From positions 12,775,856 through 12,839,855 of the forward strand of contig OZ022241.1 of NCBI GenBank assembly GCA_963978895.1: 64,000 nt of DNA, in the 5' to 3' direction. This DNA is from Erpobdella octoculata. Taxonomy: Eukaryota; Annelida; Clitellata; Hirudinida; Erpobdellidae. The position numbers and the translations under genes are program-made. How positions within the stretch are numbered: the stretch's first letter is position 1; every line of letters starts with the position of its first letter. The notes below the pieces were generated by a model that had not been told where the DNA came from, did not search any database, and saw nothing but the letters and a program-made list of their open reading frames with translations. Below, piece after piece: positions 63,025-64,000 of the stretch.

Positions 63025-63053
63025 AAAATCAACGTTGACTAAGCCCATCCTTA

Positions 63054-63580
63054 TCTATATATAAAAATGAATGTTTGTATGTGTGTATGTATGTATATAT
63101 GTATATATGCATATATGTATGTTCTTTATGCATTGCTACACCATTCATCCGATCGTAATGAAATTTTCACACAACCTTGAGAGTCAAGGGGAATCAAATA
63201 TAGAGAAAAAAATTTGAAATCCGTCACAAAATGAGCGGAGCGGAGCAGGTGAGTGAGCGGGAACTATATACATATATATACACATACATATACATACATA
63301 AATGAGCGAAAACGGGAACGGGAAGCCAACTGAGAGCGAAAGATAAAGCGGGAAAGGGATAGCGACCGAGAACGGGAGAGCAACCGGGAGCGGGAAAGCG
63401 ACTGGGAGCGGGAATGTGACCGGGAGCTGGAAAACGACCGAGAGCGGGAAAGCGACCGGGAGCGGAAAAGCGACCGGAAACGCGACGGAAACAGGAAAGC
63501 GGAGAAGGAAACAGGAGCGAGAGAGACAAAAATTAGAAAAACCTCTAAAAACCCCGGGCAACGCCGGGTGCCCCCGCTAG
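63054..63580 (+). mobile_element. Helitron family A, complete non-autonomous copy
   Basis: 527 bp. The 5' end is A|TCTATATATAAAAATGAATG, and the 3' end CCCCGGGCAACGCCGGGTGC ends with CCCCGCTAG|T. The body has TTCATCCGATCGTAATGAAA and an array of ~18-bp units (GGGAGCGGGAAAGCGACTGG). This is the cleanest family A reference in the window. Confidence 0.92.
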
Positions 63581-63734
63581 TGTAATTATAAAAAACATTG
63601 TAACCAGACGTCCAAATTCACATACACTTAACTAAACGAGCTGTTTAACAATGGGTTTCGACATCTAAAATATTTAATCAAGCCCATCCTTTTTACCAAT
63701 GCTTTTTTACCAATGCTTTTATTAACTCGTCGGC

Positions 63735-63812
63735 TCTGTTTCTCTGTCTGTTTCTCTGTCTGTTTCTCTGTCTGTTTCTCTGTCTGTTTCTCTGTCTGTT
63801 TCTCTGTCTGTT
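63735..63812. repeat. 12-bp tandem repeat
   Basis: About six units of CTGTTTCTCTGT. Confidence 0.93.
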
Positions 63813-64000
63813 TCAAATCTTGCAATCAATTTTTGAGTCACTTCCTGATGATAGATTTTTTTCAAATTTTGCATACATGCTCAAGATAGAAGACAATGCA
63901 ATATTCAATTATTAGTTTTACAATAAGTCAATTAATTTAGTTAATTTTCTTGAGGATTTTATCGAGGGGTTTCTTGAGGGTTTTCTTGAGGGTTTTCTTG
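63813..64000. other. Window end, no gene recognised
   Basis: AT-rich sequence ending in repeated TTTTCTTGAGGG words (63955-64000), which may be the start of another short tandem repeat. Confidence 0.5.

Overview
This window is AT-rich nuclear DNA from an animal, most likely a non-vertebrate metazoan. The evidence is a spliced gene with GT-AG introns, a metazoan-style leucine-rich-repeat gene, Helitrons, many hAT elements, CR1/Jockey-like, L2-like and restriction-like-endonuclease LINEs, tRNA-derived SINEs and TTAGGG-type repeats. I cannot name the species. I see no bacterial, phage or CRISPR features and no confident structural RNA gene. Most open frames in the window are translated microsatellites or transposon debris.

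Only two host genes are well supported. The larger is a minus-strand gene at 9354-21516. I assembled ten coding exons by hand from splice sites and reading phase, giving a predicted protein of about 780 residues. It has a glycine/asparagine/serine-rich N-terminus, two tandem NADAR (YbiA-like) domains and a long charged, lysine-rich tail. The same two intron positions and phases recur in both NADAR copies, which points to internal duplication. The second copy has lost conserved residues. The other gene is an intronless plus-strand frame at 38498-40240, a 580-residue leucine-rich-repeat protein that distantly resembles the ZYG11/ZER1 receptors of CUL2 ubiquitin ligases.

Layout: 1-9 kb is intergenic with a hAT MITE, a Helitron and a hAT relic. 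9.3-21.5 kb is the NADAR gene, whose introns carry a SINE, inverted minisatellite arrays, a hAT element and a duplicated exon. 23.3-31 kb is a nest: an old ZBED5-like hAT split by a 5.4-kb hAT-type insertion with a perfect 8-bp target duplication, which itself holds Helitrons, another hAT element and an L2-like LINE. 31-38 kb holds Helitrons, large (GTAT)n arrays and a restriction-like-endonuclease LINE. 38.5-40.2 kb is the leucine-rich-repeat gene. 40.3-42.6 kb is Helitrons, one with two 3' ends. 43.2-50.2 kb is a large inverted-repeat structure holding a roughly 1.4-kb TAGGGA array and a TIR element into which a nearly intact LINE has inserted. 50.2-58.5 kb is mostly unrecognised. 58.5-63.6 kb has two hAT elements with target duplications and further Helitrons.

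The most interesting points are the duplicated and diverged NADAR protein, the telomere-like array inside a nested inverted repeat, and the readable insertion order in the 23-31 kb nest. All calls come from reading the sequence; no database search was run.
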